The notes under the pieces are model-generated. The model saw only the letters and a program-made list of their open reading frames with translations, was not told where the DNA came from and ran no database searches. 64,000 bases of DNA from Actinacidiphila alni (GTDB lineage Bacteria; Actinomycetota; Actinomycetes; Streptomycetales; Streptomycetaceae): the NCBI RefSeq assembly GCF_900112845.1, contig NZ_FONG01000024.1, positions 1-64,000 on the forward strand, written 5' to 3'. The translations under genes were made by a program, and so were the position numbers. This document shows positions 43,666 through 53,028 of the stretch, piece by piece. How positions within the stretch are numbered: position 1 is the stretch's first letter; the number at the start of each line of letters is the position of its first letter.

Positions 43666-44496
43666 ATGACGCGCGCCGACCACGCACCCGCAGCGACCGA
43701 AAAAGCAGCAGAAGCAGCAGAAGCAGCAGAAGCAGAAGGAAAAGCCGCCGCCCGGCCGGCCGGTGCCAAAGCGCCGCACCACGACGGCCCCCCGGTCACC
43801 CAGGCCGTGCTGCTGGCCGGCGGACAGGGCTCGCGGCTGCGCCCGTACACCGACGACCGGCCCAAGCCGATGGTCGAGATCCCCGGCACCGGCACCCCGA
43901 TCATCGGGCACCAGCTCGCCTGGCTCGCCGCCGAGGGCGTCACCGACGCCGTCGTGTCCTGCGGTCACCTCGCCGAGGTGCTCCAGGAGTGGCTGGACAG
44001 CGCCCCGCTGCCGCTGAACGTGACCACCGTCGTCGAGCACGAGCCGCTCGGCCGTGGCGGCGGCCTGAAGTACGCGGCGGCGTCGCTGCCGCGGGCCGAC
44101 GAGCCCTGGTACGCCACCAACGGCGACATCTGGACGCGCTTCTCGCTGCGCGAGATGGCCGCCTTCCACCGCGAGCGGGACGCGACCGCCACGCTCGCGC
44201 TGGCGCGGCCCCGCATCCCGTGGGGCGCCGTCGAGACCAATGAGTTCGGGCAGGTGCTGGACTTCATCGAGGCGCCGCCCTCGCCCTTCCTGATCAACGC
44301 GGGCGTGTACGTCTTCGCGCCGTCGTTCACGGCGCAGCTCCCGGACCGCGGCGACCACGAACGTACGACCTTCCCGCGGCTCGCCCGCGAGCGGCGCCTG
44401 GCCGGCTTCCCGATCCCGCAGGGCGCGTACTGGCGGGCCATCGACACCGCGAAGGACCTCACGGAGGCGGCGAAGGAGCTGTCCTCCCGGCCGTAG
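43666..44496 (+). CDS. sugar-1-phosphate nucleotidyltransferase family protein
   Basis: A 276-residue NTP-transferase. After an Ala/Glu/Lys repeat start (EKAAEAAEAAEAEGKAA, encoded by GCAGAA repeats) comes the catalytic signature AVLLAGGQGSRLRPYTDDRP, then KPMVEIPG, GGGLKYAAASLP, NGDIWTR (metal Asp) and FLINAGVYVF. It should make an NDP-sugar for surface or secondary glycans. The sugar cannot be told, and no glycosyltransferases are nearby. ATG at 43666 with AAGG upstream; it is convergent with the DoxX gene. Confidence 0.88.
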   Translation: MTRADHAPAATEKAAEAAEAAEAEGKAAARPAGAKAPHHDGPPVTQAVLLAGGQGSRLRPYTDDRPKPMVEIPGTGTPIIGHQLAWLAAEGVTDAVVSCGHLAEVLQEWLDSAPLPLNVTTVVEHEPLGRGGGLKYAAASLPRADEPWYATNGDIWTRFSLREMAAFHRERDATATLALARPRIPWGAVETNEFGQVLDFIEAPPSPFLINAGVYVFAPSFTAQLPDRGDHERTTFPRLARERRLAGFPIPQGAYWRAIDTAKDLTEAAKELSSRP

Positions 44497-44571
44497 GTCC
44501 CCCGCGCCCGGCCGCAGGCCCGCCTCCCGGCCGCAGGCCCGCCTCCCGGCCGCGGGCCCCGTGGCACGCGA

Positions 44572-44606
44572 GAGCCCCCGGAACCTTCACCAGGTTCCGG
44601 GGGCTC
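44572..44606. terminator. bidirectional terminator between convergent genes
   Basis: GAGCCCCCGGAACCT (44572-44586) and its complement (44592-44606) form a perfect 15-base stem with a five-base loop, between the stops at 44496 and 44631. Confidence 0.85.
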
Positions 44607-44630
44607 CGGCGTATGTCGAGCGCTACATGA

Positions 44631-46340
44631 TCAGGAGCTGGCCGGTGACGGCGCCGGCGGCTCCCCCAGCACATGCAGCCCGAGCAGGCCACCGATCGCG
44701 CCCTGCGTCGGCTTGGCGGCCGGCGCGGACGGCGGCGGAGCCGACGGCTGGGACGGCGGGGCCGACGGCGGCGGGGCGTCGGAACCGCCGCCCGAGGAGC
44801 CGCCGGAGGAGGAACCGCCGGAGGACGAGGAGTGGCTCGGCGTCGAGCCCGCGGTGTGCGAGGACGACGACGAGGAGGAGGACGGGGCGCCCGCCGCGGG
44901 CGCCGTCGTCTGCTGCTGCTCCTGGGCCTTCTTGCGGTCCTTCTTCGCCTTCGCCGACGCCGAGGCGGACGGCTTGGGCGAGGCGCCCTTCGAGCTGTCG
45001 CCGCCGGAGACCTCGGGCAGCGGCGAGCCGGGCAGATTGTTGGTCGGTACGACCTGCGGCCGCAGCGGCTTGTCGTCGTGCGTGCTGGAGGCGCGGACGG
45101 CCGCGCCGAGCACCGAGCCGATCAGCAGCGTCAGACCGGCGATCACGGTGGCGAGCACCGCGCCGCGGCGCAGCACCCGGCGGCGCAGGTCCCACACGGT
45201 CACGCGCGGGCCGAGCCGCCGCCAGGCGTCGCCGGCCAGGTGGCCGTCGATGGAGTAGACGGGGGCGCCCGCGATGACCAGCGGGCTCCAGGCGGCGAGA
45301 TAGATGAAGTCCGGGGCGTCGTAGACCGGGACGGTCTTCCAGCTCACCGTGACCAGCAGCGCGATCGACAGGCCGGCGCCGAAGAAGGCCGCCACCCGCT
45401 GCCACAGGCCGCAGACGGTCAGCACGCCGACCACCACCTGGAGGAACGCGATGCTCAGGCCCGCGCCCACCGGGTGGTTGAGCGCGGAGTCGCGCAGCGG
45501 CTCGGCCAGCGCCCACGGGTGCAGCGAGTTGAGCCACGTGACCATGGAGCCGCGCTTGCCGCCGTCGAAGTAGACGGGGTCGCAGAGCTTGCCCATGCCC
45601 GCGTAGATCGACACGAAGCCGAGGAAGATCCGCAGCGGCAGCAGCACGATGCCGAGGTTCATCCGGCGGTCGGGGTACCAGGCGTGCTTGGCGGGTTCGC
45701 CGCTGCGGGTACGCGGCCGGCGCTCGCCGTCGGACGGGGCGTCCGGGGGGCCGCCGACGTAGCCGACCCGCGGCTCGTCGGGGTCGTCGTCGTACGCGCC
45801 GGTGGCCGGGCGTACGCCGCTGAGCAGGCCGGTCGGCGGCTGCCCGGCGCGCTGGCCCACGACGGTCGGCACGGGGGGCAGCACCGTGGTGTCGGTGCCG
45901 TCCGCGTCGTCGCCGATCCGCGGCAGCAGCTGCGTCGCCGCTCCGGCCGAGGCGTCGCCGCCGCCCACGGAGGCTCCCACGGAGCCCCCGACGGCCGCGC
46001 CCGCGCGGCGGACCGCCTGGAGGAGTTCGCCTGCCGCCGGGTCGCCCGGCGCGGAGTGGCCCGACCACACCACGGGCGACAGCTTCCGCCGCCCGGCCGT
46101 ACCGGGCTGCGCTTGTGTCACTACGGGGATGCGCGCGGTGTCGTCGAGACTGCCGCCGAGGCTGCCGAGGCTGAGGGCACGGCCCGAGGTCGCGCCGAGC
46201 TGCACCCGGAAGCTCGCGTGATTGACGATGACCTGGGCGGGATCGCTCGGCACCCTGGCCATGCTCAACGGAGCGGGCTCGTCGAAGCCGGGCAACCCTC
46301 CCCCCGTAGGAGTGCGGGGTGTTCTGGTGTCCACACTCAT
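44631..46340 (-). CDS. DoxX-family membrane protein with long disordered ends
   Basis: A 569-residue protein. Residues 1-225 are low-complexity and likely cytoplasmic. The DoxX core follows (GIVLLPLRIFLGFVSIYAGM, GKLCDP, AFLQVVVGVLTVCGLW, FFGAGLSIALLVTVSW, FIYLAAWSPLVIAGAP), with four to five membrane spans. Then comes another span (GAVLATVIAGLTLLIGSVLG) and a Ser/Lys/Pro/Gly tail (SASASAKAKKDRKKAQ, SSSSSSSSH) of about 130 residues outside or in the wall. DoxX proteins take part in redox or thiol homeostasis at the membrane. Length is several times that of plain DoxX proteins (~140). It is upstream of rlmB in the other core genes' direction. Confidence 0.82.
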   Translation of the reverse strand: MSVDTRTPRTPTGGGLPGFDEPAPLSMARVPSDPAQVIVNHASFRVQLGATSGRALSLGSLGGSLDDTARIPVVTQAQPGTAGRRKLSPVVWSGHSAPGDPAAGELLQAVRRAGAAVGGSVGASVGGGDASAGAATQLLPRIGDDADGTDTTVLPPVPTVVGQRAGQPPTGLLSGVRPATGAYDDDPDEPRVGYVGGPPDAPSDGERRPRTRSGEPAKHAWYPDRRMNLGIVLLPLRIFLGFVSIYAGMGKLCDPVYFDGGKRGSMVTWLNSLHPWALAEPLRDSALNHPVGAGLSIAFLQVVVGVLTVCGLWQRVAAFFGAGLSIALLVTVSWKTVPVYDAPDFIYLAAWSPLVIAGAPVYSIDGHLAGDAWRRLGPRVTVWDLRRRVLRRGAVLATVIAGLTLLIGSVLGAAVRASSTHDDKPLRPQVVPTNNLPGSPLPEVSGGDSSKGASPKPSASASAKAKKDRKKAQEQQQTTAPAAGAPSSSSSSSSHTAGSTPSHSSSSGGSSSGGSSGGGSDAPPPSAPPSQPSAPPPSAPAAKPTQGAIGGLLGLHVLGEPPAPSPASS

Positions 46341-46467
46341 CTAACCGAGTGACGGACGTTTAGGACACTGCCTCACGGCACCCGCGATGTCCGAGACCCG
46401 TCAACGGCCCCCGGCCGGGGGCCGGTCCGCGGGGACGCGGGCGGCTCAGGCCCGGCGGCGCGAACGT

Positions 46468-47427
46468 TCAGGCCCGGCGGCGCGACGCCTCGTACAGCAC
46501 GACACCCGCCGCCACACCGGCGTTCAGCGACTCGGCCGCGCCGCCCGGCATCGGGATCCGCACCAGCAGGTCGCAGGTCTCGCTCACCAGCCGGGACAGG
46601 CCCTTGCCCTCGCTGCCCGCGACGATCACGACCGGGCCCGACAGGACCTCGAGCTCGTGGAGTTCGACGTCGCCGTCGGCCGCCAGGCCGACCACCGTGA
46701 GGCCCGCCTTCTGGTACGACTCCAGGGTGCGGGTGAGGTTGGTGGCGCGGGCCACCGAGACGCGGGCGGCGGTGCCCGCGGACGTCTTCCAGGCGCCGGC
46801 CGTCATCCCGGCCGCGCGGCGCTCGGGCACCACGACGCCGTGGCCGCCGAAGGCCGCGACCGACCGGACGACCGCGCCGAGATTGCGCGGGTCGGTGACG
46901 CCGTCCAGCGCGACGATCAGCGGGTCCTCGCCGGCGTCCTGCGCGGCCACGGCCAGGTCGTCGGGGTGCGCGTACTCGTACGGCGGGATCTGCAGCACCA
47001 GGCCCTGGTGGTTCAGGCCCGCGGTGAGCCGGTCCAGTTCGGGGCGCGGCGCCTCCAGCAGCGGTACGCCCCGGTCGGTCGCCAGCCGCAGCGCCTCGCG
47101 CACCCGCTCGTCGTTCTCGATGAACTGCTGGACGTAGACGGCCGTCGCCGGGATGTCGGCGCGCAGCGCCTCGACCACCGGGTTACGGCCGACGACCAGT
47201 TCGGAGGTCGACTTCGAACCGCGCCCGGAGGGGCGGCGGGACTGCGCGGAGACGGTCCGCTTGGCCGCCGCGTTGGCGATGCGGTTCTTCTTGTGGCCCT
47301 TGCGCGCCTCGGCGGGCGGCGTCGGGCCCTTGCCCTCCAGGCCCTTGCGCCGCTGCCCGCCGCTGCCGACCGTGGCGCCCTTCTTGTTGGACGTACGGCG
47401 GTTCCTGCGCTGGCTGTTCCCGGCCAT
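46468..47427 (-). CDS. rlmB: 23S rRNA 2'-O-methyltransferase, RlmB/TrmH family
   Basis: A 319-residue SPOUT methyltransferase. A basic N-terminal extension (GNSQRRNRRTSNKKGATVG, GHKKNR) precedes the substrate-binding L30e-like domain (VVGRNPVVEALRADIPATAV). The SPOUT knot follows, with LDGVTDPRNLGAVVRSVAAF, VIVAGSEGKGLSRLV and IPMPGGAAESLNAGVAAGVV. It should methylate a 23S rRNA guanosine using S-adenosylmethionine. It lies downstream of cysS in the same direction, the usual actinobacterial order. Confidence 0.93.
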   Translation of the reverse strand: MAGNSQRRNRRTSNKKGATVGSGGQRRKGLEGKGPTPPAEARKGHKKNRIANAAAKRTVSAQSRRPSGRGSKSTSELVVGRNPVVEALRADIPATAVYVQQFIENDERVREALRLATDRGVPLLEAPRPELDRLTAGLNHQGLVLQIPPYEYAHPDDLAVAAQDAGEDPLIVALDGVTDPRNLGAVVRSVAAFGGHGVVVPERRAAGMTAGAWKTSAGTAARVSVARATNLTRTLESYQKAGLTVVGLAADGDVELHELEVLSGPVVIVAGSEGKGLSRLVSETCDLLVRIPMPGGAAESLNAGVAAGVVLYEASRRRA

Positions 47428-47461
47428 GGGGCACTCTCACTTCTTCGCTTCGGTCATGCTC

Positions 47462-47490
47462 GCCGGACCGGCTCTCGCGGCCGGTCCGGC
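47462..47490 (-). terminator. stem-loop between cysS and rlmB
   Basis: GCCGGACCGGC (47462-47472) and GCCGGTCCGGC (47480-47490) pair perfectly. It may attenuate read-through from cysS into rlmB rather than stop it fully. Confidence 0.55.
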
Positions 47491-47532
47491 GTTACGGATG
47501 AAAGGGGGGCTCAGGGCTCCCGGGGTGCGGGA

Positions 47533-48924
<1,392 letters not shown>

Positions 48925-48984
48925 CCCTCAAGGGTAGTGGCCCCGCGCCCGTGCCCGAGCCGCTTTCCCACCGCCGCCCGGGGA

Positions 48985-49488
48985 TCAGGCGCGGGCCACC
49001 AGAGCGGTCGCGATCGCGGCCAGGCCCTCGCCGCGGCCGGGGAAGCCGAGGCCGTCGGTGGTGGCGGCGGCGAGCGAGACGGGGGCGCCGACCGCGTCGG
49101 ACAGCAGCCGCTGGGCCTCGTCGCGGCGGCGGCCGATCTTGGGGCGCTGCCCGACGACCTGGACCGCGACATTGCCGATGACGAAACCGGCCTCGCGGAC
49201 GATCCGCGCGGCCTCGGTGAGCAGCGTGACCCCGGAGGCGCCGGCCCACTCCGGCCGCCCGGTGCCGAAGTGCGCCCCGAGGTCGCCGAGCCCGGCGGCC
49301 GAGAAGAGCGCGTTGCAGGCCGCGTGCGCGACGACGTCGGCGTCGGAGTGCCCGGCCAGGCCCGGCCCCTCGCCCTCCCACAGCAGCCCGGCGCACCACA
49401 GCTCGCGGCCTTCCTCGAAGGCGTGGATGTCGGTGCCGATGCCGACCTGGGGCAGCACGACCCCCACGGGTGACGGTTCAGTAGGCAT
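48985..49488 (-). CDS. ispF: 2-C-methyl-D-erythritol 2,4-cyclodiphosphate synthase
   Basis: A 167-residue trimeric enzyme of the MEP isoprenoid pathway. It carries the metal-binding GIGTDIHAF, the substrate loop LAGHSDADVVAHAACNALF, DLGAHFG, VAVQVVGQRPKIGRRRDE (CDP site) and the C-terminal GLGFPGRGEGLAAIATALV. Its ATG overlaps the end of ispD by 11 bases, so steps three and five of the pathway are produced together. Confidence 0.95.
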   Translation of the reverse strand: MPTEPSPVGVVLPQVGIGTDIHAFEEGRELWCAGLLWEGEGPGLAGHSDADVVAHAACNALFSAAGLGDLGAHFGTGRPEWAGASGVTLLTEAARIVREAGFVIGNVAVQVVGQRPKIGRRRDEAQRLLSDAVGAPVSLAAATTDGLGFPGRGEGLAAIATALVARA

Positions 49489-50182
49489 CGGTGGCCCTCC
49501 TGCGGGCGAGTACGGCCTCGGCGAGGACGAGGTCCAGCGGGCGGGTCACCTTGAACGCCTCCTCGTGGCCCGGCACCACGAGGACGGGCACGCCGAGCTG
49601 TTCGACCATGCTCGCGTCGTCGGTGACGTCACGGGTGACGGTGGCGTGCGCCTTGACCAGGGTCGCCCGGTCGAAGCCCTGCGGGGTCTGGACGGCGCGC
49701 AGCAGCGCGCGTTCCGGCGTGCCGGTCACCAGATCCGTGCCCGGGTCGATCCGCTTGACGGTGTCGGCCAGCGGCAGCGCGGGGACGACGGCGGGCGCGC
49801 CTGCGCGTACGGCCTCGACCACACCGTCCACGGTCTCCACCGGCACCAGCGGGCGGGCCGCGTCGTGCACGAGCACCACATCGACGTCGTCGGGCAGCGC
49901 GGCGAGCCCGAGGCGTACGGACTCCTGCCGTACGTCACCGCCCGGCACCACCTTTATGTCGGCCGATCCCGGCAGGCCGTGGGCGTCGAGCAGCGACCTG
50001 ACCTCGGCGGCGCCGTCGGAGGGCGCGACGACCACGATCACGTCGACGGCGCGGGCGCGGGCCATCGCACGGACGGCGTGCACCAGGATCGGCACCCCGC
50101 CCAGGGTGCGCAGGGCCTTGGGCGCGCCGGGGCCGAGCCGAAGTCCACGGCCGGCGGCGGGAATGACTGCTGCGGTACGCAG
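49478..50182 (-). CDS. ispD: 2-C-methyl-D-erythritol 4-phosphate cytidylyltransferase
   Basis: Transfers CMP from CTP to MEP in isoprenoid synthesis. Motifs: AAVIPAAGRGLRLGPGAPKA (CTP loop), VLVHDAARPLV, TPQGFD, DDASMVE and PGHEEAFKVTRPLDL. The start is unusual. The only in-frame ATG/GTG/TTG is a TTG far upstream at 50353, which would add ~57 odd residues including a rare TTA codon. A CTG at 50182 begins right before RTAAVIPAAG and has AAGGA seven bases upstream, so I take it as the start (234 residues). The carD-ispD gap holds a stem-loop. Confidence 0.88.
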   Translation of the reverse strand: MRTAAVIPAAGRGLRLGPGAPKALRTLGGVPILVHAVRAMARARAVDVIVVVAPSDGAAEVRSLLDAHGLPGSADIKVVPGGDVRQESVRLGLAALPDDVDVVLVHDAARPLVPVETVDGVVEAVRAGAPAVVPALPLADTVKRIDPGTDLVTGTPERALLRAVQTPQGFDRATLVKAHATVTRDVTDDASMVEQLGVPVLVVPGHEEAFKVTRPLDLVLAEAVLARRRATDAY

Positions 50183-50363
50183 GTTTGTGTCCTTGTATGA
50201 GGTGGGTATCGCCTGGGAGTACCCCCGGCCGCGAGGCCAGGGGCAGTGCCGGGCACAGCTCTCCGCGGACCCCTTCCGTGAAGTCCGCGGGGATGTGCCG
50301 CGCCCGGTACGACCGATGGGCGACGCGTACGTGAGTAACGTGCGCGGGCACAAGCATGCCGCA

Positions 50364-50392
50364 GCACCCGGTCGTCATGCCCGACCGGGTGC
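50364..50392 (-). terminator. stem-loop between carD and ispD
   Basis: GCACCCGGTCG (50364-50374) and CGACCGGGTGC (50382-50392) form a perfect 11-base stem with a seven-base loop. It lies inside the 345-base gap 50183-50527, which otherwise shows no gene; ispD may have its own promoter after it. Confidence 0.6.
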
Positions 50393-50527
50393 CACGGCAG
50401 TTGCCTCGGATGCCTCGGGGAGCTCCGGGGGCGGTTGCGTCGCCGTACGACTCAGGATCGGCGTGGCCACGCCGATGAGACGGGAAACGAGAACCTCGAT
50501 GGCACGTGGTGGGCGCGCGCGAGGATC

Positions 50528-51010
50528 TTAGGACGCGAGAACCTCGTCGAGCAGCGCCTCGGCCTTGTCCTCGTTGGTGTTCTCCGCGAGGGCGAGTTCA
50601 CTGACCAGGATCTGCCGGGCCTTGGCGAGCATGCGCTTCTCGCCGGCCGACAGGCCGCGCTCGCGCTCACGACGCCACAGGTCGCGGACCACTTCTGCGA
50701 CCTTGATGACATCGCCGGAGGCGAGCTTCTCCAGATTTGCCTTGTATCGCCGGGACCAGTTCGTGGGCTCCTCGGTGTACGGCGCGCGCAGCACCTCGAA
50801 GACCCGGTCCAGACCATCCTGACCGACCACGTCGCGTACGCCGACGAACTCCGCATTGTCCGCGGGTACACGTACGGTCAAGTCGCCCTGGGCGACCTTG
50901 AGCACCAAGTAGGTCTTGTCCACGCCTTTGATCTGGCGAATTTCGATTGCCTCGATCAGCGCGGCCCCGTGATGGGGATAGACCACGGTGTCGCCAACCT
51001 TGAACGTCAT
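50528..51010 (-). CDS. carD: CarD-family RNA polymerase-binding regulator
   Basis: A 160-residue essential-type transcription factor. The N-terminal RNA-polymerase-interacting Tudor-like domain (MTFKVGDTVVYPHHGAALIE, KTYLVLKVAQGDLTVRVPAD) is followed by the helical DNA-contacting domain with the conserved Trp region (NWSRRYKANLEKLASGDVIK, DLWRRERERGLSAGEKRML). CarD stabilises open complexes at rRNA and other promoters. It heads the run of ispD, ispF, cysS and rlmB genes. Confidence 0.95.
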   Translation of the reverse strand: MTFKVGDTVVYPHHGAALIEAIEIRQIKGVDKTYLVLKVAQGDLTVRVPADNAEFVGVRDVVGQDGLDRVFEVLRAPYTEEPTNWSRRYKANLEKLASGDVIKVAEVVRDLWRRERERGLSAGEKRMLAKARQILVSELALAENTNEDKAEALLDEVLAS

Positions 51011-51638
51011 GTGACAGGTACCCCTTCCGTGGCTATCCAGGGTAACACGTGAACGCCCTCATCTGAATGGCGTTTTCGCAGGTCAGAGCATATCTCAGGG
51101 CTTGACAAGGGCCCCCGGAACGTGCTGGAGGGTGCCCCCTTCGCGGGGTATCCGCAGGTCGGAGCGGGTATACGGGCGGGCTGAAACGCGCCCGTTACAG
51201 GCTCATCGAGCGCCGAACAAGGGGCAGTACGTCCACATTTGTCACTCCCGGACGAGTGGATCCTCGCTACTCCGTTCGGGAACCCGGCGGCAGATGATCC
51301 AATTTTGCACAGTCATGGAACAACGGCCGAACACTCTTCGAAAACGCGCGGTCGCGTTGCAGAAGCGATCATGAACGCCGGCATGAACCAGGCCATGAAC
51401 CACGGCATGAACCACGGCATGAACCGCCCGGGTAATCACGCTGCGGGAATGACCGGAATGCAATGCGTGAGAAGCCGCGGCCGGATCATCGGTGCGGTCA
51501 ACGGCCGGGGCAGCACTGCCACCGCCCGGGTGAGTCGCGGCGCCGCAAGGGGCCACCCGGTGCGCGGCGGCTTCAACGGCTCGGTAATCTAAGCCCGCTG
51601 GAAGATCTTCCGAACCTGCTCAAGGAGATGCCGCCGCC
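51011..51638. other. 628-base gap with a 12-base tandem repeat
   Basis: The gap between divergent carD and the lipoprotein gene. It should hold the carD promoter near 51011-51110, but I cannot fix it. At 51371-51430 there are five copies of a 12-base unit (ATGAACCACGGC and variants; ATGs at 51371, 51383, 51395, 51407 and 51419). They open a 74-residue frame to 51592 (MNAGMNQAMNHGMNHGMNRP, then a Gly/Arg-rich part). It lacks a good ribosome-binding site, so I do not call it as a gene. Confidence 0.5.
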
Positions 51639-52247
51639 GTGGTCCGCAGCTTCCGACGCGGCGCCCTCGCCGCCGTTTTCGCGCTCTCGATCGTCCCGCT
51701 CGCCGCCGCCTGCGGCGCGGGCAACGACGCGCAGACCCTGAAGGTCCGTCCGGACAGCGACTCCGTGACCGTCGGCAAGATCAAGGTGCAGAACGCCGTG
51801 GTCCTCACCGACGGCAACGGCACCGGACCCGCCACCGTCTCGGCCCGCCTGTTCAACAATGGCGACTCGGCGCAGACCCTCCAGTCGGTCCAGCTCGGCG
51901 GCCAGGTCAATGTCACGCTCGCCGACAAGGACGGCGGACAGACCGTCAGCGTCCCCGCGCACGGCAGCGTCCTGCTCGGTGGCAAGGGCAACCCCTCCGC
52001 CGTCGTGGACAGCGGCTCCGAGGGGCTGCGCAACGGCGACGTGCAGAAGGCCGTCTTCCAGTTCAGCTCCACGGGACCGGTGGCCATCCAGCTCAATGTG
52101 ATCCCGGCGACCGGCGACTACAAGAAGTACGGTCCCGGCTCGCTGCCCACCACGCAGGCCCCGACGACCCCGCCGGCGACGCCCACGGACACCGCGACCC
52201 CGACCGGTACGGCCACCCCGACGGGTACGGCGACGCCGACCTCCTGA
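51639..52247 (+). CDS. lipoprotein with DUF461-like domain
   Basis: A 202-residue exported lipoprotein. The signal (RSFRRGALAAVFALSIVPLA) ends in the lipobox LAAAC (Cys about residue 25), so it is tethered to the outer face of the membrane. The body is an immunoglobulin-like beta domain (LKVRPDSDSVTVGKIKVQNA, ATVSARLFNNGDSAQTLQSV, VFQFSSTGPVAIQLNV), similar to copper-chaperone-like DUF461 proteins but without the Met/His copper ligands. The tail is a TPT/ATPTGT repeat. GTG start with AAGGAG upstream. It is convergent with phoP. Confidence 0.85.
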   Translation: MVRSFRRGALAAVFALSIVPLAAACGAGNDAQTLKVRPDSDSVTVGKIKVQNAVVLTDGNGTGPATVSARLFNNGDSAQTLQSVQLGGQVNVTLADKDGGQTVSVPAHGSVLLGGKGNPSAVVDSGSEGLRNGDVQKAVFQFSSTGPVAIQLNVIPATGDYKKYGPGSLPTTQAPTTPPATPTDTATPTGTATPTGTATPTS

Positions 52248-52281
52248 GGCTGCTTTCAGGCCATTCTGAGCGACGCGGAAC

Positions 52282-52309
52282 GGCCCGGTGACGGACATGT
52301 CACCGGGCC
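52282..52309. terminator. stem-loop between the lipoprotein gene and phoP
   Basis: GGCCCGGTGAC (52282-52292) pairs with GTCACCGGGCC (52299-52309); loop of six. It serves the two converging transcripts. Confidence 0.8.
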
Positions 52310-52347
52310 TTCGTACGTATACGAGCCGGTACGGGCTCGTGCGGGAT

Positions 52348-53028
52348 TTACGGCTCGAACTTGTAGCCCAGGCCGCGGACCGTCACCAGGTAGCGCGGGG
52401 CGCCCGGGTCCGGCTCGATCTTGGCGCGCAGCCGCTTGACGTGCACGTCGAGGGTCTTGGTGTCACCGACGTAGTCGGCGCCCCAGACCCGGTCGATGAG
52501 CTGCATACGGGTCAGCACGCGGCCCGCGTTGCGCAGCAGCATCTCCAGCAGGTCGAACTCCTTGAGCGGCAGGTCCACCTTGCCGCCGGAGACGGTGACC
52601 ACGTGCCGGTCGACGTCCATCCGGACCGGACCGGCCTCCAGGGCGGCCGGCGAGATCTCCTCGGGCTCGCCGCGGCGCCGCAGCACCGCGCGGATCCGGG
52701 CGACCAGCTCCCGCGAGGAGAACGGCTTGGTCACATAGTCGTCCGCGCCTATTTCCAGGCCGACGACCTTGTCGATCTCGCTGTCCTTGGCGGTCACCAT
52801 GATGACCGGGACATTGGACTTCAGCCGCAGCTGGCGGCAGACCTCGGTGCCGGGCAGGCCCGGCAGCATCAGGTCGAGCAGTACCAGGTCGGCGCCATTG
52901 CGCTCGAATTCGTCCAGCGCGTCGGGCCCGGTCGCCGAGATGGCGACCTCGAAGCCCTCCTTGCGGAGCATGTACGACAGCGCGTCGCTGAAGGACTCTT
53001 CGTCCTCGACGACGAGTACGCGTGTCAC
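52348..53028 (-). CDS. phoP: phosphate response regulator PhoP
   Basis: A 226-residue OmpR-family regulator. Receiver: VVEDEESFSDAL, phospho-acceptor Asp in LVLLDLMLPGLPG, switch VTAKDS and the KPFSSREL lysine. Winged helix: LPLKEFDLLEMLLRNAGRVL, then VKRLRAKIEPDPGAPRYLVT and VRGLGYKFEP. It controls phosphate starvation genes and, in Streptomyces, antibiotic production. GTG start with GGAGG upstream, overlapping the phoR stop by four bases, so kinase and regulator are coupled. Confidence 0.95.
   Translation of the reverse strand: MTRVLVVEDEESFSDALSYMLRKEGFEVAISATGPDALDEFERNGADLVLLDLMLPGLPGTEVCRQLRLKSNVPVIMVTAKDSEIDKVVGLEIGADDYVTKPFSSRELVARIRAVLRRRGEPEEISPAALEAGPVRMDVDRHVVTVSGGKVDLPLKEFDLLEMLLRNAGRVLTRMQLIDRVWGADYVGDTKTLDVHVKRLRAKIEPDPGAPRYLVTVRGLGYKFEP

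Noticed and set aside
50183..50353. An N-terminal extension of IspD starting at TTG
   Set aside because: The residues are unlike the family, include a rare TTA codon and cover a stem-loop. A well-placed CTG start explains the gene better.
51239..51592. A 117-residue gene starting well before the 12-base repeats
   Set aside because: The upstream part is promoter-like DNA of carD with no protein character, and there is no ribosome-binding site.
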